DNA of 14,243 nucleotides, from positions 1-14,243 of the forward strand of contig JBEKZY010000109.1 of NCBI GenBank assembly GCA_049509395.1. The letters are read 5' to 3'. A model generated the notes under the pieces. The model did not search any database and was not told the origin of the DNA. It saw nothing but the letters and a program-made list of their open reading frames with translations. Shown piece after piece: positions 1 to 7,397 of this stretch. Source of the stretch: JBEKIK01 sp049509395. GTDB lineage: Bacteria; Planctomycetota; Planctomycetia; Pirellulales; Thermoguttaceae. A program made the position numbers and the translations under genes. Every line of letters starts with the position of its first letter. Position 1 is the first letter of the stretch.

Positions 1-175
1 TCAAACCTCCAAATTCGATTTCTGGTCGATCTGCCGAAACACATCGAACTACCTGTATACGACCGGCAGGTTTCCAAAACATAGTTCGTAATCCTCCAGT
101 CCTTAGTTATTAACGCGGAAATAGAACCGGACAACTTGAAACTCTTATCGGGACTTTGCCAGCATAATCGTTAAA

Positions 176-204
176 AATTCCCTGATCGGAAAATTCAGGG
201 AATT
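176..204 (-). terminator. Candidate Rho-independent terminator of the LEPR-XLL surface protein gene
   Basis: A perfect 10-bp stem (AATTCCCTGA at 176-185 against TCAGGGAATT at 195-204) encloses a 9-base loop. Read on the minus strand, the second arm runs into TTTTTAA, a short U-tract, so the orientation fits termination of the minus-strand gene. It lies about 217 bases past the stop codon, which is far, and the stem is only moderately GC-rich. Two other hairpins lie closer to the stop but lack a U-tract. Confidence 0.45.
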
Positions 205-348
205 ATAGACATATACCCCGTCTTTCCGCATTCCTGCATTTTGACACGCCTGAGAAGCTGTAATTCAGGATGAATGCGTAAACTGGTTAGTGTTCAGCCC
301 TCGATCAGACCATAGTAAAAAGGACAGTGGACTATGGCTCGAGACCTA

Positions 349-376
349 GTTTTATTGTGAGTAAATCACATAAAAC
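349..376 (-). other. AT-rich hairpin 45-72 bases after the surface protein stop
   Basis: GTTTTATTGTGA (349-360) and TCACATAAAAC (366-376) pair over 11 bp with one bulged base around the 5-base loop GTAAA. Just beyond it CCATAGT (310-316) and ACTATGG (331-337) form a 7-bp stem with a 14-base loop. Neither is followed by a run of T on the minus strand. They may protect the mRNA 3' end or help termination; that role is inferred. Confidence 0.35.
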
Positions 377-420
377 AAGGCGTTTCAGCCTCGATACAAT
401 CTATCAATGGGCAGTTTCCG

Positions 421-3400
421 TTATTGTCCCAGCGTTGTCGTGGCAGTAACCGTTGCGCCAATATTGCCTGCCAAGTCGGTAAGATTAACACTGAAGGTAA
501 GTGTGCCGTTAAGGAGCGACGAAACGTTTATGCCAGTCACGTCCTGGACAGCCGATTTGACTGTACCGCTGCCGACAACGGGCGTGCCGCCGCCATCGCT
601 GCTGATGGTATAGGCGTAAGTTGCACCAACTTCCGCGCCGGTGAAGGAGAAGCCTGCCGCAGTTGCGGTCGCGGCAGTCAGAGAGGTCTGATCGGCCGTA
701 ATCGAATAACCGCTCGGTGGAGTTCCATCGAGCGATGCCGTGGCGGTAGCCGCATTGCCGGTGTTGCCGTAACTGTTCGTCAGCTTCACGTTGAAAGTGA
801 GAGTCCCATCCGGGAGCGACGAAACGTCGATTCCAGTCACATTCTGGTCGGCCGAGGAGACCGTGCCGCTGCCGGTCACCGGCGTGCCGCCGCCAGAGCT
901 GGTGATGGTGTAAGCGTATATTGCACCCGCCTCCGCGCCGGCAAAGGTGAAACCCGCCGAGCTTGCGGTCGTGGAGTTCAACACGGTCTGATTGGCCGTA
1001 ATCGAATAACCGCTTGGGGCCGTCTGGTTAAGTGTCGTTGTCGCGGCGGTGGTTGGCTCACCCGTGCCCGTTCCATTGGCCAGTGTCACACTAAATGTGA
1101 GCGTACCATCGGGCAGCGAGGAAACGTTGATGCCCGTCACGTCCTGGGTGGCCGAGGCAACCGTGCCGCTGCCGGTCACCGGCGTCCCGCCGCCGCCGCT
1201 GCTAATAGTGTAGGTGTATGTTGCACCCGCTTCCGCGCCGGCGAAGGTAAAGCCGGCCGAGGTTGCGGTCGTGGAGTTAAGCGCGCTCTGATCAGCCGTG
1301 ATCGTATAACCGGCCGGGGTCGTCTGAGTCAACGTCGCAGTGGCGGCGGTGGCGGCGCTGCCGATATTGCCGGCGGCATCGGTCAATGTCACACTGAAGT
1401 TCAGCGTACCGTTGGGCAACATCGCCACGTTGATGCCCGTCACCTGCTGCGTCGATGAAGAGATCGTTCCATTGCCGGTCACTGAGCCTTGGCCGCCGCT
1501 GCTGGTAACAGTGTACGTGTATTTCGCATCCAACTCCGCGTTGGAGAAAGTAAAGCTGGCCAAAGCGGCAGTGGTGTTGTCGAGCGTCGCTTGATCGGCC
1601 GTGATTGAATACCCGGTCGGCGAAACACGGTCAAGTATTGTAGAGGCGATAGCCGAGGCGCCGACGTTGCCCGCCAGATCGGTCAGCGTCACATAATAGA
1701 TGAGCGTTCCATCCATCAATGATGAAACGTTTATGCCGGTAACATCCTGGGTGGCCGAGGTAATTATGCCGCTGCCGGTTATTGGCGTGCCGCCGCCGCT
1801 GCTGCTAATAGTGTAGGAATATGTTGCACCCACTTCGGCGCCGGCGAAGGTGAAGCCCGCCGAGTTTGCGGCCGTGGCGTTCAACGCGAGCTGATCGGAC
1901 GTAACCGAATAGCCGCTTGGGGCTACCCTGTCAAGTGTCTCCGTGGCGGAGGCCGGCTCACCCGTGCCCACTCCATTGGTCAGCGTCACACTGAATGTGA
2001 GCGTGCCATCGGTCAGCGAGGAAACGTCGATGCCTGCCACGTCCTGGGTGGCCGAAGTGACGGCGCCGCTGCCGGTCACCGGCGTCCCGCCGCCGCCGCT
2101 GCTAATGGTGTAGGCGTATGTTGCACCTACTTCGGCATTGGCAAATGTAAAGCCCGCCGAGGTCGCGGTCGTGGAGTTCAAAGTATTCTGATTGGCCTTA
2201 ATCGAATACCCGCTCGGGTCCGTGCCTTTTATTAAGGTCAAACTACTAGTAGCCGCGGCGCTACTGAAAGTCCCGTCATTGACCACTACGGAAACCGTGC
2301 GGGTTGCGAGTACGGCAGACGACGAGGTGTCGCTATACTTGACTTTCCCCAACACTTCTTGGTAAGTGGACACGTCGGCCACTCCTGACAGTGCAAGGAC
2401 GCCGTCGGCGTAGGAAGACGTGATAGAGGTGCCGGAAGTGTCGGCCTGCAACTGCTCAGCGCTTCCATCCTGGAGATTCTCAATAGTGACGGTCATGGAA
2501 GTCAGCGTGGAACTGTCCGGGCTGGAAATCGACGCCCCGGAAGACGCAATCGCAACAGGAGTGGTTTGCGTGTCGTACGTCGTGTTATAGCCCGAAGTCC
2601 CGCCGGCGCCGCTTAGGCTTACTTCAGGCGCGGCGTGCATATTCTGAATGACCTGGGTCATCGGCGGCGTAGATGCAAGGAACATTCGCAAGGATAACAA
2701 AGCCGGTTGCAGACCCAGGATGCCGAAATTGTAATCGCTGCCGTTTTCACTTGCTCCAAGTTGAATTTGGAACATGCCATTGCCGGCCGTTCCTCTGGTC
2801 GTTCCGGCGACAGTTCCCACAGTACTCTGGCCGACGAGAACCTCGGAGGAAGGACTGACTTTGATCTGATAGACTCCCGTGGCGAGACCCTTAAAACTGT
2901 AAAGACCTGCTGCATTGGTCTGGACCGGCGAGACTCCGCTTGCCTCGGTCCAGGTTCCATCACTGTTTTGGCTGTAGATTCGGACGGTCACGCCCGCAAG
3001 TCCCGTCTCTGAACCGGTCATCAGCCCGTCGTCGTTCGAATCGAAATAAACATAACCTGATAGACTGCCGGCGGTGATGACCAGCTTGGCGGTGTCGGTA
3101 TTAGTGCTGAACGCGGTAGATCCGCCGACCGCGCCCGCTTGAGAGAGGTCGGCCCGCACTCCATTTGCGCCGCCGGTGGCATCCCAGGCGCGGTAGGTAA
3201 TGCTGGAAGTCTCGGCGCTCTTGCCGTCCGGAATGTAGCGAAGCACGGCGTTATTGGCCAATAATAGTGACGAACTTTCCGACACCGCGCCCACGGCAAT
3301 AAAGGTCGTGCCGTCGAGAGAGTACTGCCAGGTTCCATTGCCGGTCGCGCCGACCAGGGCGATTCCGCCGATCACGGCATTGTCATCCGTATCGGCAATG

Positions 3401-5088
3401 AGCGTGGTCCCGGAGCCGTTGTTAATGAACGTCGCCAGGTGGATCGTGGCGGTGGTGTCATTATCGGTTGTGCCCAATGAAGGATTTGCCGCCGTGAGAA
3501 TTGGCGAGGCGTTGCTTGCCAGGACATTTATGGCGTACTGCTGTTGACCCGTGTTGTCCGCTGCATCCGTTGCCCGGACAGTCACTTGCGCGGGGGATTG
3601 CTGGCCTGCAGCGGGCGTCCAGGTGATCATGCCTGTATTGGCATCGATGCTCATCCCCGTGGGCGACTGTGACAATTGGTAGGTGATGCCGGAGGTCGAG
3701 CCTTGGCTGACCGCCGCGTTGCAGAAATAGGGAACTCCCACTACGGCGGTGGTGGCCGGGGTGAAATCGAGTTGCGGAGCGACGGTGTCGACCGTGAGTT
3801 GTACGGCAGTGGAAGTATTCAAACTCGGAATATCGGCTGTAAAATTGGCAGCCGTCGAACTGCCGCTCTCGGTAATGCTCACCGTTTGGTTCTTGGCAAT
3901 CTGAATTGCGGTAATCGTGTGGAGTCCATCGGTCAAGTCCGTCGAACCGTCGGTCGTAACAACGACTGAGGTATCGGAGGCGGTCGCCTGCCCGATGGGG
4001 GCGCCGTCCGCAAGGACCTCAACCACGTTGCCGCTTGTGACTCCCGAGACTTGGAACTGAAGTTCCTTGTTGGCGGCCGAATTGTTCAAGTTGGTGATCT
4101 GGTTGCCGGTCGCGCCGGCGGGCGGCACGTATGTCACACTGGTCGGCGCACTGGGGGTCGCCGAGGCAAAGGGATCGGCGGGATTCGAAGCCGAATCGGC
4201 TTGGATCGTAACGGTGAACGATTGTGTCGTCGGAGTATTCGTCCCATCACTAGTGGTCACTGTAACCGTGACCGTGCCCGTGACTCCGGCAGGCGCACTG
4301 AGTTCCAGCACGCCGTTCTTTGTATCCGTGAATATCGAGGCTGAGGTGATTGTCAAAGGAGTTGCAAGATATCCAACGCCGTTTGTGTCTTGGGTTGAGT
4401 CTTCATCCGGCATGGCCTGAATCGTCTGGATCACGCCCGACCCCACGGTCTGAATACCGAAGATCGTGTAACTGTAGTCTAAAAACCGGGCAGGCTGTTC
4501 GGTGACAAAGAACTCCGTTGAACTGCTGCTTGGAGTTGATGAGCGCGCCATGGCCAGTATGCCGGCCGAAGTGAATTGGAGCCCCGGATTGAACTCCTCG
4601 GCGATCGACGATTGATCCGTCTTAATTGGTCCTGTAGGCGGGTCGTTGCCGCCTTGGATTACGAATGGATTGCCGGCCTGGTCCTTTCCGTTGCGATATA
4701 TGGACAGGCCGTCATAAAATCCCGATTGAGCCAACGCTTCGATATAAGCGGCGGTGTTCGGCGCGAGATTGTCCAACAATTGGAAAACCATCGGCTGGGA
4801 AACGCCATTAATGTTGACGTTGAGTTGCAGACTCTTATTGGTTTGCGGCATTAAGACCGGAGTGAGCATGGAGTAGTCCGAAACCGTCACGGCGAAATTC
4901 GCCGCATTGCCGGAACTGTTGCCGTTGAGGGGAACGAAAATCGAAGTTCCCGCAGGCAGCGTGATCGATAATAATTGCCGGGACTCGAGCGCCTCCATCG
5001 AAAGACGGCGATGCTTTTCTCTCAAACGATTCGAACGCCGATTGTCCCTGTTGCCGTATAAGAATTGTTGAAATAGATTGCGTAGCAT
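421..5088 (-). CDS. Giant secreted protein: LEPR-XLL leader, cyclophilin domain, Ig/cadherin-like domains, SdrD-B domain and six tandem repeats
   Basis: This is a probable exported surface or matrix protein of about 1555 residues. A basic N-terminus (about 1-30) leads into MEALESRQLLS, the LEPR-XLL-type motif of large planctomycete surface proteins. Residues ~85-228 are a cyclophilin-type peptidyl-prolyl isomerase domain: IYRNG, FVIQGG, GILAMAR, TEFFVT and FLDYSYTIFG match the family blocks in order. Then come an Ig-like stretch (~300-435), a putative-Ig/cadherin domain (~437-524, MSIDANTGMITWTP), a domain with NGTWQYSLDG and a YRAWDATGG block (~528-672), an SdrD-B/Cna-B-like domain (~675-792, GYVYFDSNDDG) and a cadherin-like domain (~820-952). 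The tail is six ~100-residue repeats and stops without a PEP-CTERM, dockerin or other anchor. I chose the ATG at 5088; an in-frame TTG at 5097 would add three residues, and neither has a good ribosome site. Function is inferred: adhesion or matrix. Domain calls are by eye. Confidence 0.93.
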   Translation of the reverse strand: MLRNLFQQFLYGNRDNRRSNRLREKHRRLSMEALESRQLLSITLPAGTSIFVPLNGNSSGNAANFAVTVSDYSMLTPVLMPQTNKSLQLNVNINGVSQPMVFQLLDNLAPNTAAYIEALAQSGFYDGLSIYRNGKDQAGNPFVIQGGNDPPTGPIKTDQSSIAEEFNPGLQFTSAGILAMARSSTPSSSSTEFFVTEQPARFLDYSYTIFGIQTVGSGVIQTIQAMPDEDSTQDTNGVGYLATPLTITSASIFTDTKNGVLELSAPAGVTGTVTVTVTTSDGTNTPTTQSFTVTIQADSASNPADPFASATPSAPTSVTYVPPAGATGNQITNLNNSAANKELQFQVSGVTSGNVVEVLADGAPIGQATASDTSVVVTTDGSTDLTDGLHTITAIQIAKNQTVSITESGSSTAANFTADIPSLNTSTAVQLTVDTVAPQLDFTPATTAVVGVPYFCNAAVSQGSTSGITYQLSQSPTGMSIDANTGMITWTPAAGQQSPAQVTVRATDAADNTGQQQYAINVLASNASPILTAANPSLGTTDNDTTATIHLATFINNGSGTTLIADTDDNAVIGGIALVGATGNGTWQYSLDGTTFIAVGAVSESSSLLLANNAVLRYIPDGKSAETSSITYRAWDATGGANGVRADLSQAGAVGGSTAFSTNTDTAKLVITAGSLSGYVYFDSNDDGLMTGSETGLAGVTVRIYSQNSDGTWTEASGVSPVQTNAAGLYSFKGLATGVYQIKVSPSSEVLVGQSTVGTVAGTTRGTAGNGMFQIQLGASENGSDYNFGILGLQPALLSLRMFLASTPPMTQVIQNMHAAPEVSLSGAGGTSGYNTTYDTQTTPVAIASSGASISSPDSSTLTSMTVTIENLQDGSAEQLQADTSGTSITSSYADGVLALSGVADVSTYQEVLGKVKYSDTSSSAVLATRTVSVVVNDGTFSSAAATSSLTLIKGTDPSGYSIKANQNTLNSTTATSAGFTFANAEVGATYAYTISSGGGGTPVTGSGAVTSATQDVAGIDVSSLTDGTLTFSVTLTNGVGTGEPASATETLDRVAPSGYSVTSDQLALNATAANSAGFTFAGAEVGATYSYTISSSGGGTPITGSGIITSATQDVTGINVSSLMDGTLIYYVTLTDLAGNVGASAIASTILDRVSPTGYSITADQATLDNTTAALASFTFSNAELDAKYTYTVTSSGGQGSVTGNGTISSSTQQVTGINVAMLPNGTLNFSVTLTDAAGNIGSAATAATATLTQTTPAGYTITADQSALNSTTATSAGFTFAGAEAGATYTYTISSGGGGTPVTGSGTVASATQDVTGINVSSLPDGTLTFSVTLANGTGTGEPTTAATTTLNQTAPSGYSITANQTVLNSTTASSAGFTFAGAEAGAIYAYTITSSGGGTPVTGSGTVSSADQNVTGIDVSSLPDGTLTFNVKLTNSYGNTGNAATATASLDGTPPSGYSITADQTSLTAATATAAGFSFTGAEVGATYAYTISSDGGGTPVVGSGTVKSAVQDVTGINVSSLLNGTLTFSVNLTDLAGNIGATVTATTTLGQ
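424..2217 (-). repeat. Six tandem ~300-bp repeats encoding ~100-residue Ig-like adhesin modules
   Basis: Copies, in coding order, are about 2217-1921, 1920-1621, 1620-1318, 1317-1018, 1017-718 and 717-424 (297, 300, 303, 300, 300 and 294 bp). Each begins near PSGYSITADQ and carries SAGFTFAGAEVGATY, TPVTGSGTV, QDVTGINVSSL and DGTLTFSVTLT blocks. This is a common repeat type of large bacterial adhesins, usually predicted to fold as Ig-like beta sandwiches. The third copy is the most divergent (it has KYTYTVTSSGGQGSVTGNG). The first and fourth share a GTGEP variant near their ends that the others lack. Confidence 0.92.
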
Positions 5089-5131
5089 GTTTCTCAATGG
5101 GGAGTAATTTGCAATTTGCCCTTAAGCCTCC

Positions 5132-5160
5132 ATTGTAATCTGCAAGTAAATTTTTTGCAA
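5132..5160 (-). promoter_or_regulatory. Candidate sigma-70 promoter for the surface protein gene
   Basis: On the minus strand TTGCAA (5160-5155) is followed after exactly 17 bases by TACAAT (5137-5132), a good match to the -35/-10 consensus with ideal spacing. It would start transcription near 5125, giving a leader of about 37 bases before the ATG at 5088. This is pattern matching by eye; planctomycete promoters are poorly characterised. Confidence 0.45.
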
Positions 5161-5316
5161 AATATAAAGCGATAAACACTACAATCGTTATATGACTATG
5201 CCACCCATATTGTGGTAGAATCAAATGTGTGCCGCACATTGTTACGTCGATTGGGTGGAAGCCTTCCCTTGGAGGTATCGTTAGTTTTCACATTTATACT
5301 CGAATTTCGATAGACC

Positions 5317-5344
5317 TTGTTCGGTTATGTTTAAGTATTACAAT
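5317..5344 (+). promoter_or_regulatory. Candidate sigma-70 promoter for the DUF3592 gene
   Basis: TTGTTC (5317-5322) and TACAAT (5339-5344) are separated by 16 bases. The -10 box is strong and the -35 box is partial. Transcription would start near 5351, giving a leader of about 120 bases before the ATG at 5470. Confidence 0.3.
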
Positions 5345-5469
5345 TATTTGTCGCAGAAATTCATAACTTAAGTCGGCGATTCCATACGCCCCATTTGGAC
5401 TTCGAGGGCTTTCGTGCCTCCATAAGGCATTCACACCAAGACAATCGCTTGTCCAAGGTTGATCTTCCC

Positions 5470-7191
5470 ATGATTAAGAAAGGATTCGGCTGTTTGATAC
5501 TGTTCGCTCTGCCTTTTGCCGCCGTCGGCGCGGGATTCGGGGCGTGGATGGGCTGGACAGTCATCGCCCATCTGAAAATGCGGAACTGGGAAGAAGTGCC
5601 TGCCAAAATCGTCCGTGCAGACCTTAAAGTCAACAAAGGAAAGAGCGCCGCCTATGATGTGACGGCCGAGTACGAATACCAGTACGGGGGCAAGCGGTAC
5701 ACGGGAAGGCGCGTCAGCCTCTACGGCTCGGACAACATCGGATCATTCCATCAGGACGTGTATCGTCAGTTGAGCGAATACCGGAAATCAGGCCGGCCCT
5801 TCCGCTGTTACGTCGATCCCCAGCAGCCCGCCGAAGCCATCCTGTTCCGCGATCTGCGCTGGGAATTTCTCGGCTTCCAGTCGATCTTTGTGCTTGTATT
5901 CGGCGGGGTAGGTTTTGGCCTGCTGGCCTCCTGCCTGCTGGGCCGGCGCAAAGCACGGGTCGAAGCGGCGCTCGCGGCCGCTCATCCCGATGAACCATGG
6001 TTGCAGAAACAAGATTGGGCCGAAGGCAAAATCGTCTCCTCGAACCGGACGGCCATGATGTTCTCGCTGGCGTTTGCCGCATTTTGGAACGTGATCTCCG
6101 CTCCGCTGCTGTTCGTGATTCCAGGCGAAGTGATTGGCAAAGGCAACTGGCTTGCACTCCTCGGAGTATTATTTCCTATCGTGGGTTTGGGCCTCATCGC
6201 ATGGGCGATATACTCCGTGCTGCGGTGGCGCAAATTCGGCCAATCCGTATTCCAGATGGCATCCGTGCCCGGCGTGATCGGCGGACAACTGGCCGGCGTG
6301 GTCCGCACCTCCGCCAAGGTTCTGCCCGAAGACGGCTTTCGGATCACGTTAAGCTGCATCAATAGGGTAACCACCGGCAGCGGCAAGAGCCGCAGCACAT
6401 CTGAACATATCCTTTGGCAGGACGACCAGGTCGTGGGACGCGATTTGCTGCAAAATGATCCCGACCACACGGCTATCCCCGTTCTTTTCGCCATCCCCTA
6501 TGAATGCCGTCCAACCGACGAGACGGTCTCGGACAATCAGACCATCTGGCGTCTGAACGTCAAGGCGAAGGTGCCGGGGGTCGATTACAGCACCGCCTTC
6601 GACGTGCCTGTGTTTAAAACCGCGGAAAGCAATGCCAACTTCGTTGCCGATTCCAGCGTGATGGCCGAGTACGCCCTCCCGCCGAACCCCGAGCGGGACC
6701 TTCATGATGCGGGCGTCGTCCGCGAGCCTTCGCCAAGCGGCGAGGGCTGCAAATTCACCTTCCCCATGGGCCGGAACCTGGGCAATGCGCTGGGGCTTTC
6801 GGCGTTCTGGCTCATTTGGTCCGGCGCGGTCGTGCTGATGATTTACCTGAAGGCGCCGCTCTTCTTTCCCCTTGCGTTCGGGCTGGTCGATGTACTGATT
6901 TTATTACCCGTGGCTGACTCCTGGTTCTATAAAAGTGTCGTGGACGCATCGCCTCGGGGCCTGACGGTGACGGGAGGGCTGTTTGGACTGGGCAAAGCTC
7001 GCTGGGTCGATGCATCCGATGTCACCAAAATCGAACCTGTCCAAGGGATGCAATCGGGCCAGACCGCTTTCTACAATATCGTCGTCACGTGCGGCGGCGA
7101 AAAACGGATCACGATCGGCAAAAGACTGGCATCTCATCGCCTTGCCGCGGCCGTGATCGGGCAGATCGAACAAGTGTTGCAAAAGCAGTAG
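5470..7191 (+). CDS. DUF3592-type multi-pass membrane protein
   Basis: This 573-residue membrane protein has no known reaction. Residues ~35-125 resemble DUF3592: W(40)EEVPAKIVRA, then YEYQYGGKRYTGRRV, and YVDPQQPAEAIL just before the second helix. Likely membrane helices are ~7-33, 133-157, 196-217, 226-250, 440-460 and 462-482. The soluble part between helices 4 and 5 (~265-390) has the blocks GGQLAGVV, LSCINRV, HILWQDDQ, IPVLFAIPYECRPTD and PGVDYSTAFDVPVF, which are beta-rich and somewhat arrestin-like in pattern (inference). A short C-terminal domain (~485-573) ends in a helix. I chose the ATG at 5470 because it starts MIKKGFG directly before the first helix; AAGG at 5454-5457 is a weak, rather distant ribosome site. 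An upstream TTG at 5395 would add 25 unconvincing residues. It is divergent from the surface protein gene and 206 bases before the sigma gene, with a large palindrome between, so it is probably not in the sigma operon. Confidence 0.88.
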   Translation: MIKKGFGCLILFALPFAAVGAGFGAWMGWTVIAHLKMRNWEEVPAKIVRADLKVNKGKSAAYDVTAEYEYQYGGKRYTGRRVSLYGSDNIGSFHQDVYRQLSEYRKSGRPFRCYVDPQQPAEAILFRDLRWEFLGFQSIFVLVFGGVGFGLLASCLLGRRKARVEAALAAAHPDEPWLQKQDWAEGKIVSSNRTAMMFSLAFAAFWNVISAPLLFVIPGEVIGKGNWLALLGVLFPIVGLGLIAWAIYSVLRWRKFGQSVFQMASVPGVIGGQLAGVVRTSAKVLPEDGFRITLSCINRVTTGSGKSRSTSEHILWQDDQVVGRDLLQNDPDHTAIPVLFAIPYECRPTDETVSDNQTIWRLNVKAKVPGVDYSTAFDVPVFKTAESNANFVADSSVMAEYALPPNPERDLHDAGVVREPSPSGEGCKFTFPMGRNLGNALGLSAFWLIWSGAVVLMIYLKAPLFFPLAFGLVDVLILLPVADSWFYKSVVDASPRGLTVTGGLFGLGKARWVDASDVTKIEPVQGMQSGQTAFYNIVVTCGGEKRITIGKRLASHRLAAAVIGQIEQVLQKQ

Positions 7192-7200
7192 ATGCCGCGT

Positions 7201-7287
7201 ATGTAGCAGGCACACGCCGTGTGCCGTCCGTCTGAAGCGTATCGATATAAAACATCACAAACGGCACACGGCGTGTGCCTGCTACAT
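7201..7287. repeat. 87-bp element with perfect 27-bp inverted terminal arms
   Basis: Bases 7201-7227 and 7261-7287 are exact reverse complements over 27 bp, with a 33-base spacer. Each arm is itself a smaller palindrome, GGCACAC and GTGTGCC around a 3-base loop (7209-7225 and 7263-7279), so the element can fold as one long hairpin or two short ones. It begins 9 bases after the stop of the DUF3592 gene and is not followed by a T-tract, so it is not a canonical terminator. Size and structure suggest a REP- or MITE-like dispersed element. From memory, sequences containing GGCACACGCCGTGTGCC-like cores recur in planctomycete intergenic DNA; I cannot check this here. Confidence 0.8.
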
Positions 7288-7388
7288 TGAAAGTCGTGAA
7301 AGTTTCCAAAATCCGATTGATTGTGGTAATCTCCGGCCCGTTCGCACGACATACATAATAGCCACGGGATATCCGATTCATTTTCGGC

Positions 7389-7394
7389 GGTGAG
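7389..7394 (+). promoter_or_regulatory. Ribosome binding site of the ECF sigma gene
   Basis: GGTGAG lies 3 bases before the ATG at 7398; the spacing is short but the sequence resembles a Shine-Dalgarno site and supports this start. I could not recognise a convincing promoter in the 110 bases between the palindromic element and this site. Confidence 0.45.
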
Positions 7395-7397
7395 AAC

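Larger units (their letters stand above)
1..420. other. Intergenic region without a gene
   Basis: I find no convincing coding region in this stretch. It is more AT-rich than the genes around it and lies downstream of the minus-strand giant surface protein whose stop codon is at 421-423. It holds three hairpins (176-204, 310-337 and 349-376), listed or discussed separately. A short plus-strand frame that begins at 407 is antisense to the repeats of the surface protein and is not taken as a gene. Confidence 0.7.
5089..5469. other. Divergent intergenic/promoter region
   Basis: About 380 AT-rich bases separate the minus-strand surface protein from the plus-strand DUF3592 gene. The stretch holds one candidate promoter for each direction (5132-5160 minus, 5317-5344 plus). 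Between them is a small palindrome, AATGTG (5224-5229) and CACATT (5235-5240) around a 5-base loop, which could be an operator but has no further support. Frames that extend into this region (minus strand to 5239, plus strand from a TTG at 5395) lack coding character or a plausible start. Confidence 0.6.

Noticed and set aside
424..1458. A long plus-strand open frame (344 codons) antisense to the tandem repeats
   Set aside because: It mirrors the 300-bp repeat period of the real gene on the other strand, is rich in Arg, Gly and Cys as expected for an antisense shadow, and has no start context or recognisable domain.
424..2217. CRISPR-like array because of regular repeats
   Set aside because: The repeat unit is about 300 bp, in frame and protein-coding throughout, with no short direct repeats and unique spacers.
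4835..5239. A 134-codon minus-strand frame covering the start of the surface protein and its promoter
   Set aside because: It lies in another frame over the well-supported N-terminus with the LEPR-XLL motif, and its upstream half has no coding character.
5395..5469. An N-terminal extension of the DUF3592 protein from a TTG codon
   Set aside because: The 25 extra residues are polar and precede a typical MIKKGFG start with an immediate membrane helix; ATG at 5470 is the better start.
7201..7287. Rho-independent terminator for the DUF3592 gene
   Set aside because: The hairpin is strong, but the 33-base loop is large and there is no T-tract after either arm on the plus strand.
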